From positions 1 through 60,350 of the forward strand of contig URGH01000003.1 of NCBI GenBank assembly GCA_900547305.1: a DNA stretch of 60,350 nt, written 5' to 3'. Position 1 is the first letter of the stretch. Each line of letters begins with the position of its first letter. Positions 53,273 through 60,350 of the stretch are shown here, piece after piece. The notes beneath the pieces are model-generated. The model was not told the DNA's origin. It ran no database searches and worked only from the letters and a program-made list of their open reading frames with translations. Source of the DNA: an uncultured Oscillospiraceae bacterium (GTDB taxonomy: Bacteria; Bacillota; Clostridia; Oscillospirales; Acutalibacteraceae). Position numbers and translations under genes: made by a program.

Positions 53273-54292
53273 TTAAAACTGCTCTAAGAAACGCTTGTCG
53301 TTCTCGAAAAGCAGGCGGATGTCGCTTATTTTATAGCGTGTTGTGGTAATTCGGTCAATGCCTATGCCGAACGCAAAGCCGGTATAAACGTCGGGGTCAA
53401 TTCCGCAGGAGCGCAGAACGTTCGGGTGCACCATACCCGCGCCCAAAATTTCTATCCAGCCTGCGCCCTTGCAAACGCGGCAGCCCTTGCCCCCGCACTC
53501 GCTGCACGAAACGTCCACTTCAACACTCGGCTCTGTAAACGGGAAGAACGAGGGGCGGAAACGCACCTTTGTATCCTTGCCGTAAATTTCCCTTGCAAAC
53601 TGCTCAAGCACGCCCTTAAGGTCGCACATGGTAATGCCCTTATCAACCACAAGACCCTCAAGCTGGTGGAAAACGGGTGAATGGGTAGCGTCAACCTCGT
53701 CAGCGCGGTACACTCTGCCGGGGCATATAACGCGTATCGGCGGTTTTCTTGTTTCCATTGTTCTTATCTGCGCGGCGGAGGTCTGTGTGCGCAAAAGCAG
53801 GTTTTCGCCTAAATAGAAGGTGTCCTGCATATCGCGTGCGGGGTGATCCGCCGGAACGTTCAGGCACTCAAAATTATAGTGGTCGGTTTCAACCTCGGGT
53901 CCGTCTACCACGTCAAAGCCCATAGACTGGAAAATATCTATCATATCGTTTACAACGTGATTAAGCGGGTGTATGCCGCCCGTTTTAACCTCTTTTGCGG
54001 GCATGGTAATATCAATCGTTTCGGCTTTAAGCTTTGCCTCGGTGGCTTTTTGCTTCATTTCCGTCTTTTTCTCGGCTATAAGCATTTCAAGTTTTTGCTT
54101 AGCCTCGTTCACAAGCTGACCCATAGCGGGGCGCTCCTCGGGCGAAAGCGAGCCCATTTGTTTGAGCATTGCCGTAAGCTCGCCCTTTTTACCTAAGTAT
54201 TTTACCCTTAATTCTTCAATTTCGTTTTCGCTTGCCGTTTTTTCAATGGCAGCCTTTGCCGCCGCTCTTATGGCGTCAATTTTCTCTTTCAT
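53273..54292 (-). CDS. pheS: Phenylalanine-tRNA ligase alpha subunit
   Basis: The protein has 339 residues from the ATG at 54292, which has GGAGG seven bases upstream. A longer frame upstream runs into the T-box leader and is rejected. The N-terminal coiled coil (residues 1-85, EELRVKYLGKKGELTAMLKQ) is followed by the class II catalytic core: HPLNHVVNDMIDIF, the motif 2 region RPSFFPFTEPSVEVDV, and the motif 3 region GFAFGIGIDRITTTRY. One unusual element is SCSECGGKGCRVCKGAGWIE, a Cys-containing insert found in some PheS lineages. It heads the pheST operon. Confidence 0.97.
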   Translation of the reverse strand: MKEKIDAIRAAAKAAIEKTASENEIEELRVKYLGKKGELTAMLKQMGSLSPEERPAMGQLVNEAKQKLEMLIAEKKTEMKQKATEAKLKAETIDITMPAKEVKTGGIHPLNHVVNDMIDIFQSMGFDVVDGPEVETDHYNFECLNVPADHPARDMQDTFYLGENLLLRTQTSAAQIRTMETRKPPIRVICPGRVYRADEVDATHSPVFHQLEGLVVDKGITMCDLKGVLEQFAREIYGKDTKVRFRPSFFPFTEPSVEVDVSCSECGGKGCRVCKGAGWIEILGAGMVHPNVLRSCGIDPDVYTGFAFGIGIDRITTTRYKISDIRLLFENDKRFLEQF

Positions 54293-54307
54293 TGCTTTTC
54301 CTCCACA

Positions 54308-54561
54308 CAAAAAAATAAACTCCGCCCTGTAAAAACAGGACGAAGTACAAAAAGTCTCCGCGGTACCACCCGTAATTTTCGCTCCGAGAGCAAACACTCT
54401 TTAGAACCTATAACGGTGTTCTTCCGTCGCCGCCTACTGCGCTTTTCAGCCACGCTGCTCAAAAGGGAACTTCACAAGACCCATACCTGCCCTCGCTTAC
54501 AGCCGCGGCAAAGGCTCTCTTAAAGGCGGAAGTGTTGCTACTTTCCTTTATCGTTGCATTT
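54308..54561 (-). promoter_or_regulatory. T-box riboswitch leader of pheST (tRNA-Phe)
   Basis: The minus strand contains the diagnostic T-box GGGTGGTACCGCGG at about 54371-54358, followed by a terminator stem ACTTCGTCCTGT/ACAGGGCGGAGT with a T-rich tail (54346-54308). Stem I is recognisable upstream through GGAAAGTAGC and AGAGAGCC. A TTC triplet in GTGAAGTTCCC is the candidate phenylalanine specifier. Uncharged tRNA-Phe should pair with the T-box and favour read-through into pheST. Confidence 0.93.
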
Positions 54562-54567
54562 TTACTT

Positions 54568-54596
54568 ATAATAACACCGTACGTTTAAAATGTCAA
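54568..54596 (-). promoter_or_regulatory. Sigma-A promoter of pheST
   Basis: On the minus strand a perfect TTGACA (54591-54596), 17 bases and TATTAT (54568-54573) drive the T-box leader. The -35 box lies immediately next to the stop of the upstream DHHW gene at 54600, so pheST has its own start of transcription. Confidence 0.85.
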
Positions 54597-54599
54597 GTG

Positions 54600-56024
54600 T
54601 TATCTTACCAAAGCGTTTATTGAGTTTACAAGGTCCTTATTGCGCGTGGCGGAAATATTATTTAAAAACAGCAGGTCTGTCGCTTTAACGTCGGTGCAGA
54701 ACTGTGCTATTCCGCGGCTGTCAACGCTTGCAAAATAGCGGTAGTCTATAATATAAACGGTTTGGTAATTGGGAACTAAGAAAGGCGCGAACGCATTTCC
54801 GAACGATTCCTTTACAAGCACGCACACAGAGCCGTCTGTCTTTGCGGGGTTGTGAATAATGCTGTAGGGGCGGTCGCCCTTTATAAAGGTGAGATATTTG
54901 GACGGAACGTTTGTCATATCGGAAATAATCGCTTCATTTTTAACCGAGGTTTTTGAATAATGAATTTCTATAGTATTTGTTTCCTGCGGCTCATAAGCAA
55001 ATACCGTGTCGGGGTTAGCCGCTAGCTGCGGCAGCTTTTTGCTTGAATTGTAGAAAGAGCCTAAATAATTCGGGAACTCATGCACCTTAAAGCTGTCAAG
55101 CGCAGCGGGCGTGCCGCCTGCCGCCTTTATAAAATCGCAGTATGCGTAATAAGCGCCGAGCGCCGTCCAGTGGTGGTCGGTGCGGAAGTAAATATACTCG
55201 TTGCGGCGGGCTTTAAGCGTATCGTAAATTGAAACGGTTTTAACGCCGTTTTTGGCAATGCCCGAGTACATATAATCTATTGCTTTTTTCTGATCCGATG
55301 TGTTTATGGTCGCCACAACATTATCGGGTGCGGTAATGCCCATGCTTGTGGGCACAACCATATCATATACGTTTGTTTTGCCCGCGAGCAGCGTTCCCGC
55401 GCGGCTTATTGCGCTTACATATAGGTCAGCCGTGCTGCGCACGAAATTATAGTATTCATACGCTGTGTCACCCTTGATAAGCAGCGCGCCGAGGGTTTGG
55501 GTTGTTTGGGTCTGCGCGGGCGTTTGCTGTTTCGGCGGCTCGGAGGAGGATGAGCTTTCGGGCTTTGAGGGCTCGCTCGACTCCGCAGAGGACGCGTCGG
55601 ACGATACATTTGACGATACATCGGATGTATCTCCCGGGTGACTCTCGGGTATATCGTCGCCCTTTTCAACGTCACCCTGTATTTGAACGTCGGTCTTGCC
55701 GTAAAAAACGGAGAAAAAGGCGTTAATATCCGTCAGCTTTTCTCTTAAAGGAAACGTATCGGAATACCAGCTGTTTATTCCGTCGAAATAATCGCCCGAG
55801 ACAAGGGCTGTAAGCGTAAATTTCGGGAATTTTGTAAGCTCGCGCTTTTCGCTTTCCGAATATTTCGGGCGCAGCGGTATTATAAGCGATAAAACAAAAA
55901 ACGAAAAAAGCAAAACGAAGAAAAAACGGACGAACCATATGCTCATTATTCTTAATTTCCGCATATTAACGGGGGGAAGGCGCACTTCTTCCGCATCGGT
56001 AATAGTGTTGTTCTGTTCCGCCAT
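54600..56024 (-). CDS. DHHW-family (AlgX/AlgJ-like) exported protein, O-acetylation partner
   Basis: The protein has 474 residues. One N-terminal transmembrane helix (IWFVRFFFVLLFSFFVLSLI) places the rest outside. A Ser/Pro/Thr-rich low-complexity stretch (about residues 125-175) precedes the SGNH-hydrolase-like domain with YFRTDHHWTALGAYYAY, the naming motif of DHHW proteins, and VLVKESFGNAFAPFL as the Ser-containing block. These proteins work with an MBOAT acyltransferase to transfer acetyl groups to exopolysaccharide. The MBOAT gene is 15 bases upstream in the same operon. Confidence 0.87.
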   Translation of the reverse strand: MAEQNNTITDAEEVRLPPVNMRKLRIMSIWFVRFFFVLLFSFFVLSLIIPLRPKYSESEKRELTKFPKFTLTALVSGDYFDGINSWYSDTFPLREKLTDINAFFSVFYGKTDVQIQGDVEKGDDIPESHPGDTSDVSSNVSSDASSAESSEPSKPESSSSSEPPKQQTPAQTQTTQTLGALLIKGDTAYEYYNFVRSTADLYVSAISRAGTLLAGKTNVYDMVVPTSMGITAPDNVVATINTSDQKKAIDYMYSGIAKNGVKTVSIYDTLKARRNEYIYFRTDHHWTALGAYYAYCDFIKAAGGTPAALDSFKVHEFPNYLGSFYNSSKKLPQLAANPDTVFAYEPQETNTIEIHYSKTSVKNEAIISDMTNVPSKYLTFIKGDRPYSIIHNPAKTDGSVCVLVKESFGNAFAPFLVPNYQTVYIIDYRYFASVDSRGIAQFCTDVKATDLLFLNNISATRNKDLVNSINALVR

Positions 56025-56039
56025 AAAGAAGCCCCCTTT

Positions 56040-57482
56040 TTAAAATCTGAAATAAAGAAACGGATTGTAGCTGTTGCCCACAAGCGCCGCGGCAGAGAGT
56101 AAAAGCAGCGCGGCGGGAATTACAAATTGCAGCACCGAATAGGCCGCAAGAGCGCCGTTATTTCTGAGCGCGCGGTATTTGAACGCGGCTGACAGGCGCT
56201 TTGTTACGGGCGTAGACGCGAAAATTGCGATTAAAAGTATTATAATATGGCTTTTCACGGTAGTCCATGTTTCAAAATCCGAAAATTTATTGCCGTTCGC
56301 GCCGAACATTCCTTTAAGCACGCACCATATATCGTTAAGATTTTCAAATTTAAACAAAATCCACCCGAAAAAGACTATGAGCAGCAAATATATATGGGCT
56401 ATAATCGGCTGCTTTTCTAGATATTTTGAAAGGAAAAGCTTTTCCAGCGCAATAAACACGAAGAAATAAAGCCCCCACAGCACAAAGTTCCACGAAGCGC
56501 CGTGCCAAAGCCCCGTAAGCGCCCATACAACAAACAGGTTTAAAACCGTTCTGAACTTTCCGCAGCGGCTGCCGCCCAGCGGGATGTAAAGATAATCCCT
56601 GAAAAAGCTGCCGAGGGTGATATGCCAGCGCCGCCAGAACTCACTGACCGACGTGGATATGTATGGGTAATCAAAATTTTCGGTGTAGTGAATACCTATC
56701 ATTTTACCCATACCTATAGCCATATCGGAATACGCCGAGAAATCAATATAAATCTGTAAAGTGAAGGCAAGCACGCCCACCCAAAGCGAAAGCACACTTT
56801 TTGACGCCAACAATGAAAAATCCCCGCCGTCTGGCACAAGCAGCGTATCGGCAAGCGCGGCACAGGTGTTTGCAATTATCGCCTTTTTTGCAAGACCCAC
56901 GGTAAAGCGGTTTATGCCTTCGGCAATATCGAACTGCGAGGCTCTGCGCTCCTCAAGCTCGGCGCATATGTCCTTATAGCGCACAATAGGACCCGCTATG
57001 CACTGGTGGAAAAGGCTTACATAAAGCAACAGCGTTTTAAAGCTGCGCTGTGGCAGAACGTCGCCCCTGTAAACATCAACGCAGTAGGTAATAAGCTGAA
57101 AGGTATAAAAGGATATTCCTATCGGCAGCATAATAGACGGCACCTTTGCGGGGAACCCGGTGAAAAATTTAATATTTGAAAGAATAAAGCTGCCGTATTT
57201 GAATATGCCGAGCAACACAAGATCCACACTGACCGTAAGCCCCAAAAAGAGTTTAGCCTTTTTGGAGCCGCGCTCATATTTGGACATAATGAGGGTGAGG
57301 TACCAGTCCGTAAGGGTCATACCAACGAGCAGCAGAATATAAATAGGCTCGCCCCAGGCATAAAAAATTAGCGAAAAAACAAGCATTACGGTGTTTTTTT
57401 GCTTTATATCCTTGGCAAAAAAATAAGCCAGCAAATTAAGCGGCAGAAAAAGAAAAATAAAAGGCAGGCTTGAAAAAACCAT
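56040..57482 (-). CDS. MBOAT-family O-acyltransferase (AlgI/DltB-like)
   Basis: This is a 480-residue polytopic membrane enzyme. The start MVFSSLPFIFLFLPLNLLAY and the motifs FHQCIAGPIVRYKDI, YIDFSAYSDMAIGMGKMIGI, FWRRWHITLGSFFRDYLYIP and TGLWHGASWNFVLWGLYF are typical of AlgI-type MBOATs; the His in LWHGASW is the conserved catalytic residue. It moves acetyl groups across the membrane for O-acetylation of a surface glycan by the adjacent DHHW protein. Confidence 0.95.
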   Translation of the reverse strand: MVFSSLPFIFLFLPLNLLAYFFAKDIKQKNTVMLVFSLIFYAWGEPIYILLLVGMTLTDWYLTLIMSKYERGSKKAKLFLGLTVSVDLVLLGIFKYGSFILSNIKFFTGFPAKVPSIMLPIGISFYTFQLITYCVDVYRGDVLPQRSFKTLLLYVSLFHQCIAGPIVRYKDICAELEERRASQFDIAEGINRFTVGLAKKAIIANTCAALADTLLVPDGGDFSLLASKSVLSLWVGVLAFTLQIYIDFSAYSDMAIGMGKMIGIHYTENFDYPYISTSVSEFWRRWHITLGSFFRDYLYIPLGGSRCGKFRTVLNLFVVWALTGLWHGASWNFVLWGLYFFVFIALEKLFLSKYLEKQPIIAHIYLLLIVFFGWILFKFENLNDIWCVLKGMFGANGNKFSDFETWTTVKSHIIILLIAIFASTPVTKRLSAAFKYRALRNNGALAAYSVLQFVIPAALLLLSAAALVGNSYNPFLYFRF

Positions 57483-57636
57483 CTAAACACATCCAACTGA
57501 AAGTACTGATTATATTATATACGCTTTCGCCGAAAAGTACAGTAACATTACGGTTACAAATTATAACAGTGTGTTACATCTCCGCACTACGCCGATATTA
57601 TCAATTATACCACGCTTTTAACCGAATGGCAATAAA

Positions 57637-57687
57637 AATACACGGCGGGCAGGATGGTTTATTTTCCCACCTGAACCGCCGTGTATT
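57637..57687 (-). terminator. Intrinsic terminator of the M23 gene
   Basis: AATACACGGCGG pairs perfectly with CCGCCGTGTATT, with an inner CAGG/CCTG extension. On the minus strand the stem is followed by TTTATTGCC. It lies 36 bases after the stop of the M23 gene. The remaining part of the 57483-57722 gap shows only AT-rich promoter-like sequence and a GTAAC/GTTAC inverted motif near 57540. Confidence 0.8.
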
Positions 57688-57722
57688 GCGCCCCTAAACG
57701 GATATTTTCGGGGGCAGGCTTT

Positions 57723-58433
57723 TTATTTCAGCCCCAATACTTTAAGAGGTTCGGTCACATGACCGTCCTTATATGCCTCAAGGTGCAAATGGCTTTGGTC
57801 GGCGCACTCACCGGGAACAGACGTTACCGAGCCTATTATATCGCCGGCGGTAACCTTGTCGCCTGCTTTTACCTTTATATCCTTTAATGCGGCGTACTTG
57901 GTTGTAATACCGTTGCCGTGGTCTATTGTTACCGTGTTGCCCAAAAATGCGGTTTCTTCGGCGGATAATACCTTCCCGTCGCCGCAGGCGCTCACCGCGG
58001 TGCCGTCCGCACAGGCAATATCAAGCCCCGTGTGTATGCGCATATCGCCGTAGGTTGCGGAAAATTGCAGCTCTTTATCGCTGTATTTTTTTATAATATC
58101 ACCCTGCACCGGCATGGAAAAAGTCTTTTTTTGCGGCTTGCTTTCGGTTTTTGACTCGGTGCTTTCGGCAGAGGAATACGGCACATCGGATACGGCTTTG
58201 CCTACATCTTCGGAAACCGTGCCCGAGGGCTCGGGGACGCTTTCGGGCATGCTTGACTGCGGCGGCTCCGAAATTTGCGAGGGCGCGCTGCCGCTGTCGT
58301 TATTTCTGCGGCTTATGCTTGACGCGGCGAACCACGAGGCTCCGCCGAGCGCCAAAAGGCAGCAGGCAATAATTATATAAAAGGCGGCGCTGCCTTTGAA
58401 TTTGGGTTTTGAAGTGTATTCGGAATATTTCAT
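57723..58433 (-). CDS. Membrane-anchored M23 peptidase, SpoIIQ-like
   Basis: The protein has 236 residues. An N-terminal transmembrane helix (AFYIIIACCLLALGGASWFA) is followed by a Ser/Pro-rich linker (residues 45-100) and a LytM domain. Both zinc-ligand motifs are complete: HTGLD (HxxxD) and HLH in QSHLHLEAYKDG. Size, topology and proximity to dipicolinate genes suggest the forespore protein SpoIIQ, which in Clostridia keeps the metal site and pairs with SpoIIIAH. A vegetative wall endopeptidase is the alternative. Confidence 0.8.
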   Translation of the reverse strand: MKYSEYTSKPKFKGSAAFYIIIACCLLALGGASWFAASSISRRNNDSGSAPSQISEPPQSSMPESVPEPSGTVSEDVGKAVSDVPYSSAESTESKTESKPQKKTFSMPVQGDIIKKYSDKELQFSATYGDMRIHTGLDIACADGTAVSACGDGKVLSAEETAFLGNTVTIDHGNGITTKYAALKDIKVKAGDKVTAGDIIGSVTSVPGECADQSHLHLEAYKDGHVTEPLKVLGLK

Positions 58434-58629
58434 AATTTCATTTTCCTTTCAGACGGGCGTTTTCTGAAATTATTATTAACTAAAATACATATTATATTCC
58501 TTAAAAATTTAAAAACAGTTCACAGAAATGAAAAAATTATAGTTTATTATATGCTTGTACCGAAAAGGGAGCCGCACCCGTTTTGGTATAATTTCTCTTA
58601 AAAAGAGAAGTTCTCTCCTCAAACCCCTT

Positions 58630-58671
58630 AAAAGTGAAAAAGAGCCGTGAAAACGGCTCTTTTTCACTTTT
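58630..58671. terminator. 19-bp perfect hairpin with GAAA tetraloop
   Basis: AAAAGTGAAAAAGAGCCGT and its exact complement enclose a GAAA loop, with T runs inside the 3' arm on either strand. It lies about 140 bases after the spoVFB stop and is the best candidate terminator for the dipicolinate operon. Confidence 0.75.
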
Positions 58672-58679
58672 TAAGCTAT

Positions 58680-58726
58680 TTTCGCTTATAAGGTGTTCTT
58701 CCGCCGCGCGTGTCAGCGGAAAAACG
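58680..58726 (+). repeat. Dispersed intergenic repeat R2, copy 2
   Basis: This 47-base block starts TTTCGCTTATAAGGTG and matches 37603-37649 at 41 of 47 positions. The central TTCCGCC / GGAAAAACG elements are kept. It begins eight bases after the GAAA-loop hairpin. Confidence 0.65.
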
Positions 58727-58813
58727 CAGATGCGGCGTGAACGCCGCAAAAATAAGTTTTAGAATTTAATGACAGACTGAAGTAGTAATATGAAAACAAA
58801 TTGGGGTCTGATT

Positions 58814-59386
58814 TTACAGTATAACGGGCTGTATCTGTTCGCCCGCGAGCGCTTTTTCAACTGTTTGCGGCAAAAGTGAGAAATCGCAGACCAGGGAATT
58901 ATTCTTACCGAACGGATCGTCCTGCCGGTAGGGGACAAAGTAAATATTGTTCATATTGTGCAGCAGCCCTATATTCTTTGCCGAAGCGCCGAGCGCGTCG
59001 TTTGTGGCAATTGCCAGCACCACGGGCTTATTGTTGCGCAGGTGAGCCTTTACCGCCATTGTAACGGGCGTATCGGTAATGCCGAGGGCGGTTTTTGCTA
59101 TTGTGTTGCCGGTACAAGGGGATACAACGATTATATCCAGCAAATTTTTAGGGCCTATAGGCTCGGCGGCGGCAATATCGTGAATTATCTTCGCGCCGCA
59201 AATCTCCTCAACTGCGTCTTTAAGTTCGGCGGCGCTGCCGAAACGCGTATCGGTCGTATATACTATTTGTGACATTATGGGTACTATTTTAATATCGTTT
59301 TTTGCAAGCTCTTTCAGCGCCTCAAGAGATTTTTTTATCGTGCAGAAAGAGCCGCAAAACGCATACCCCAAGGTTATATCCTTCAT
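58814..59386 (-). CDS. spoVFB: Dipicolinate synthase subunit B
   Basis: The protein has 190 residues. It matches the flavoprotein-type SpoVFB/DpaB family: MKDITLGYAFCGSFCTIKKS, IDIVVSPCTGNTIAKTALGI and TMAVKAHLRNNKPVVLAIAT. With subunit A it converts the dihydrodipicolinate-pathway intermediate to dipicolinic acid in the mother cell for spore heat resistance. Expression is normally under sigma-K; I could not identify a convincing sigma-K promoter. It lies 13 bases downstream of spoVFA. Confidence 0.95.
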   Translation of the reverse strand: MKDITLGYAFCGSFCTIKKSLEALKELAKNDIKIVPIMSQIVYTTDTRFGSAAELKDAVEEICGAKIIHDIAAAEPIGPKNLLDIIVVSPCTGNTIAKTALGITDTPVTMAVKAHLRNNKPVVLAIATNDALGASAKNIGLLHNMNNIYFVPYRQDDPFGKNNSLVCDFSLLPQTVEKALAGEQIQPVIL

Positions 59387-59399
59387 AGCGCTCTCCTCT

Positions 59400-60191
59400 T
59401 TAAATATTTTCTGTTATTATTTCGTGCACGCTTCTCGCCAATATTTCGCCGGCGGTCTGCGGCGCGGTCTTACCCGGCAGTCCCGGCGCCTTAATTGCCG
59501 TAATGCCGTTTTTTTCGGCGGCGGCAATATCAAATCCGCCCTTGCTTGACAAATCTATAATAAGATTTGCGGTGCAGGCGGCGAAATCCTCATCCTCGAT
59601 CACCTTAACGTCAACGGTATTGAAAATAATATCGCAGTTAAGGTGCTTTTTAATTTCCGGGGTTTTTGCCGTGTAGCAACCGGCGGCGGATATGAGCGCG
59701 AAATCGGAAGCTTTTCTTGCACTTACCGTAACGCGGCAACCGAGCGCTTTCAGTCGGCTTGCCAGAATTCTTCCCACTCTGCCGCAGCCTATAACCAACA
59801 CTCTGCTGCCCCACAGGGTAAACGGAGTTTTTTCTATTGCCAATGCAATTGCGCCCTCGGCTGTAGGAACGGCGTTAAGTAAGCAATAGGCGTCGTTTTT
59901 GCCGTAGTCAATACATTTTTTGCCGTTGAACATATAGTTGCATGAAAGTATCAGCGTGCCGTCGGGTGTTTGGCGCGCTATATCTTTAAGATATATTTTT
60001 TTCTTAATATTCGGTGCGAAAAGGGTTTCGCCGTCGCGCGTTGTGGGAACGGGCAAAAGCAAAACGTCGCTTTTGGCTAAATCCTCATCGCCGGGCGACT
60101 CGGGAACACTGACCCGATAACCGTAGCCGGTAAGTATTTCCGAAGCGATTTTAATGCGGCTGTCGCCGCCGAGAACTGTAATTTTTTTCAT
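59400..60191 (-). CDS. spoVFA: Dipicolinate synthase subunit A
   Basis: The protein has 263 residues, somewhat shorter than the roughly 300 of Bacillus SpoVFA. The N-terminal half reads VLGGDSRIKIASEILTGYGY, and a Rossmann NAD(P)-binding motif is seen in LVIGCGRVGRILASRLKALG. The C-terminus contains NLIIDLSSKGGFDIAAAEKN and KAPGLPGKTAPQTAGEILAR, a family signature. It forms dipicolinate synthase with the next gene and confirms that the organism can sporulate. Confidence 0.95.
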   Translation of the reverse strand: MKKITVLGGDSRIKIASEILTGYGYRVSVPESPGDEDLAKSDVLLLPVPTTRDGETLFAPNIKKKIYLKDIARQTPDGTLILSCNYMFNGKKCIDYGKNDAYCLLNAVPTAEGAIALAIEKTPFTLWGSRVLVIGCGRVGRILASRLKALGCRVTVSARKASDFALISAAGCYTAKTPEIKKHLNCDIIFNTVDVKVIEDEDFAACTANLIIDLSSKGGFDIAAAEKNGITAIKAPGLPGKTAPQTAGEILARSVHEIITENI

Positions 60192-60217
60192 ATGCTTTCC
60201 CTGCCTGAAAACAAAAT

Positions 60218-60253
60218 AAACGCCATAGGCTGTTAATACAGTCTATGGCGTTT
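60218..60253 (-). terminator. Intrinsic terminator of a gene upstream of spoVFA
   Basis: AAACGCCATAG and CTATGGCGTTT with the inner pair CTGT/ACAG make a nearly perfect stem. On the minus strand it is followed by ATTTTGTTTTC. It would end a minus-strand transcript entering from beyond the window, insulating spoVFA. Confidence 0.8.
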
Positions 60254-60329
60254 GAGCGTGTCGAAAATTCGCCACGCTTTGGACGGGAATGCCGTTCGCT
60301 CGAAAATCAAAGATTTTCGGACTGCACTC
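60254..60329 (+). repeat. Dispersed intergenic repeat R1, copy 2
   Basis: This is a 76-base unit: GAGCGTGTCGA at 60254, a hairpin AGCGTG...CACGCT with inner CGAA/TTCG, then the 45-base block at 60285-60329 matching 37450-37494 at 43 of 45 positions. The hairpin arms differ in sequence from copy 1 yet still pair. The unit may continue past the window end. Confidence 0.75.
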
Positions 60330-60350
60330 TATCCCCGCCAATACCACCCC

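Larger units (their letters stand above)
58434..58813. other. 380-base non-coding gap with hairpins and repeat R2
   Basis: The gap between the M23 gene start and the spoVFB end has an AT-rich promoter-proximal part (58434-58560), the perfect hairpin at 58630-58671 and repeat R2 copy 2. A GC-rich palindrome GCGGCGT/ACGCCGC lies at about 58732-58747. A 70-codon minus-strand frame spanning it looks spurious. Confidence 0.6.

Noticed and set aside
54293..54397. N-terminal extension of PheS
   Set aside because: The extension is the T-box antiterminator/terminator region, and the ATG at 54292 gives the normal 339-residue PheS.
58537..58749. 70-codon minus-strand frame in the spoVFB-M23 gap
   Set aside because: It spans a 19-bp perfect hairpin and repeat R2 and lacks a ribosome-binding site.
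1..60350. CRISPR arrays, insertion sequences, phage genes or rRNA
   Set aside because: I saw no regularly spaced direct repeats, transposase, integrase, phage structural or rRNA sequence in the window.

Overview
This window looks like a chromosomal segment of an anaerobic, spore-forming Clostridia-type Firmicute, probably a gut or rumen Oscillospiraceae/Lachnospiraceae relative. The evidence is paired dipicolinate synthase genes (spoVFA/spoVFB), a SpoIIQ-like M23 protein, an IreB (UPF0297) gene, a T-box-controlled pheST operon, a type I dockerin and many [4Fe-4S] proteins. Taxonomy is inferred from gene content only.

Region 1 (1-37.4 kb) is one co-directional plus-strand glycan-utilisation locus that begins before the window. 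It encodes a membrane-anchored beta-sandwich surface protein, two solute-binding proteins, two pairs of carbohydrate ABC permeases (no ATPase), an NHL-repeat protein, a Yip1-type membrane protein and a DUF5696 protein. It also has three paralogous clan GH-A-like proteins (two exported, one cytoplasmic), two further cytoplasmic glycosidase-like proteins, a dockerin-bearing surface protein and a GH106-like alpha-L-rhamnosidase. Embedded in it at 21.6-26.5 kb is a redox island: a U32-like Fe-S protein, three tandem QueG/reductive-dehalogenase-like double-[4Fe-4S] proteins, a YgjV-like membrane protein and a cupin. This island is the best candidate for an undescribed system. An AraC-type regulator (37.7-38.6 kb) follows.

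Region 2 (38.6-42.6 kb) is a decaying TetR / small protein / MMPL (RND-type) / heptad-repeat secreted-protein locus. It carries several frameshifts, an in-frame amber stop and an apparent internal deletion. A tRNA-Val(CAC) on the minus strand ends it.

Region 3 (42.9-50.0 kb) has a small BofC-like membrane protein, an alpha/beta hydrolase, an ABC exporter with a clear sigma-A promoter, and a three-gene envelope operon. That operon encodes a fused GT2-GtrA-phosphodiester glycosidase, a membrane-anchored unknown protein and a PAP2 phosphatase.

Region 4 (50.1-60.2 kb, minus strand) carries a zinc-ribbon membrane protein, ireB, pheT and pheS behind a Phe T-box, an MBOAT/DHHW polysaccharide O-acetylation pair, a SpoIIQ-like M23 peptidase and spoVFB/spoVFA. 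Two families of short dispersed intergenic repeats link the 37.4-37.65 kb gap with gaps at 58.7 and 60.25 kb. One of them keeps its hairpin despite sequence change.

Working model for region 1: surface proteins bind and exported GH-A-like enzymes trim a rhamnose-containing glycan or glycoconjugate. Two importers bring in the products using an ATPase encoded elsewhere, and cytoplasmic glycosidases finish the breakdown. The redox island may act on an unusual non-sugar or modified-sugar part of the same substrate. That last step is inference.
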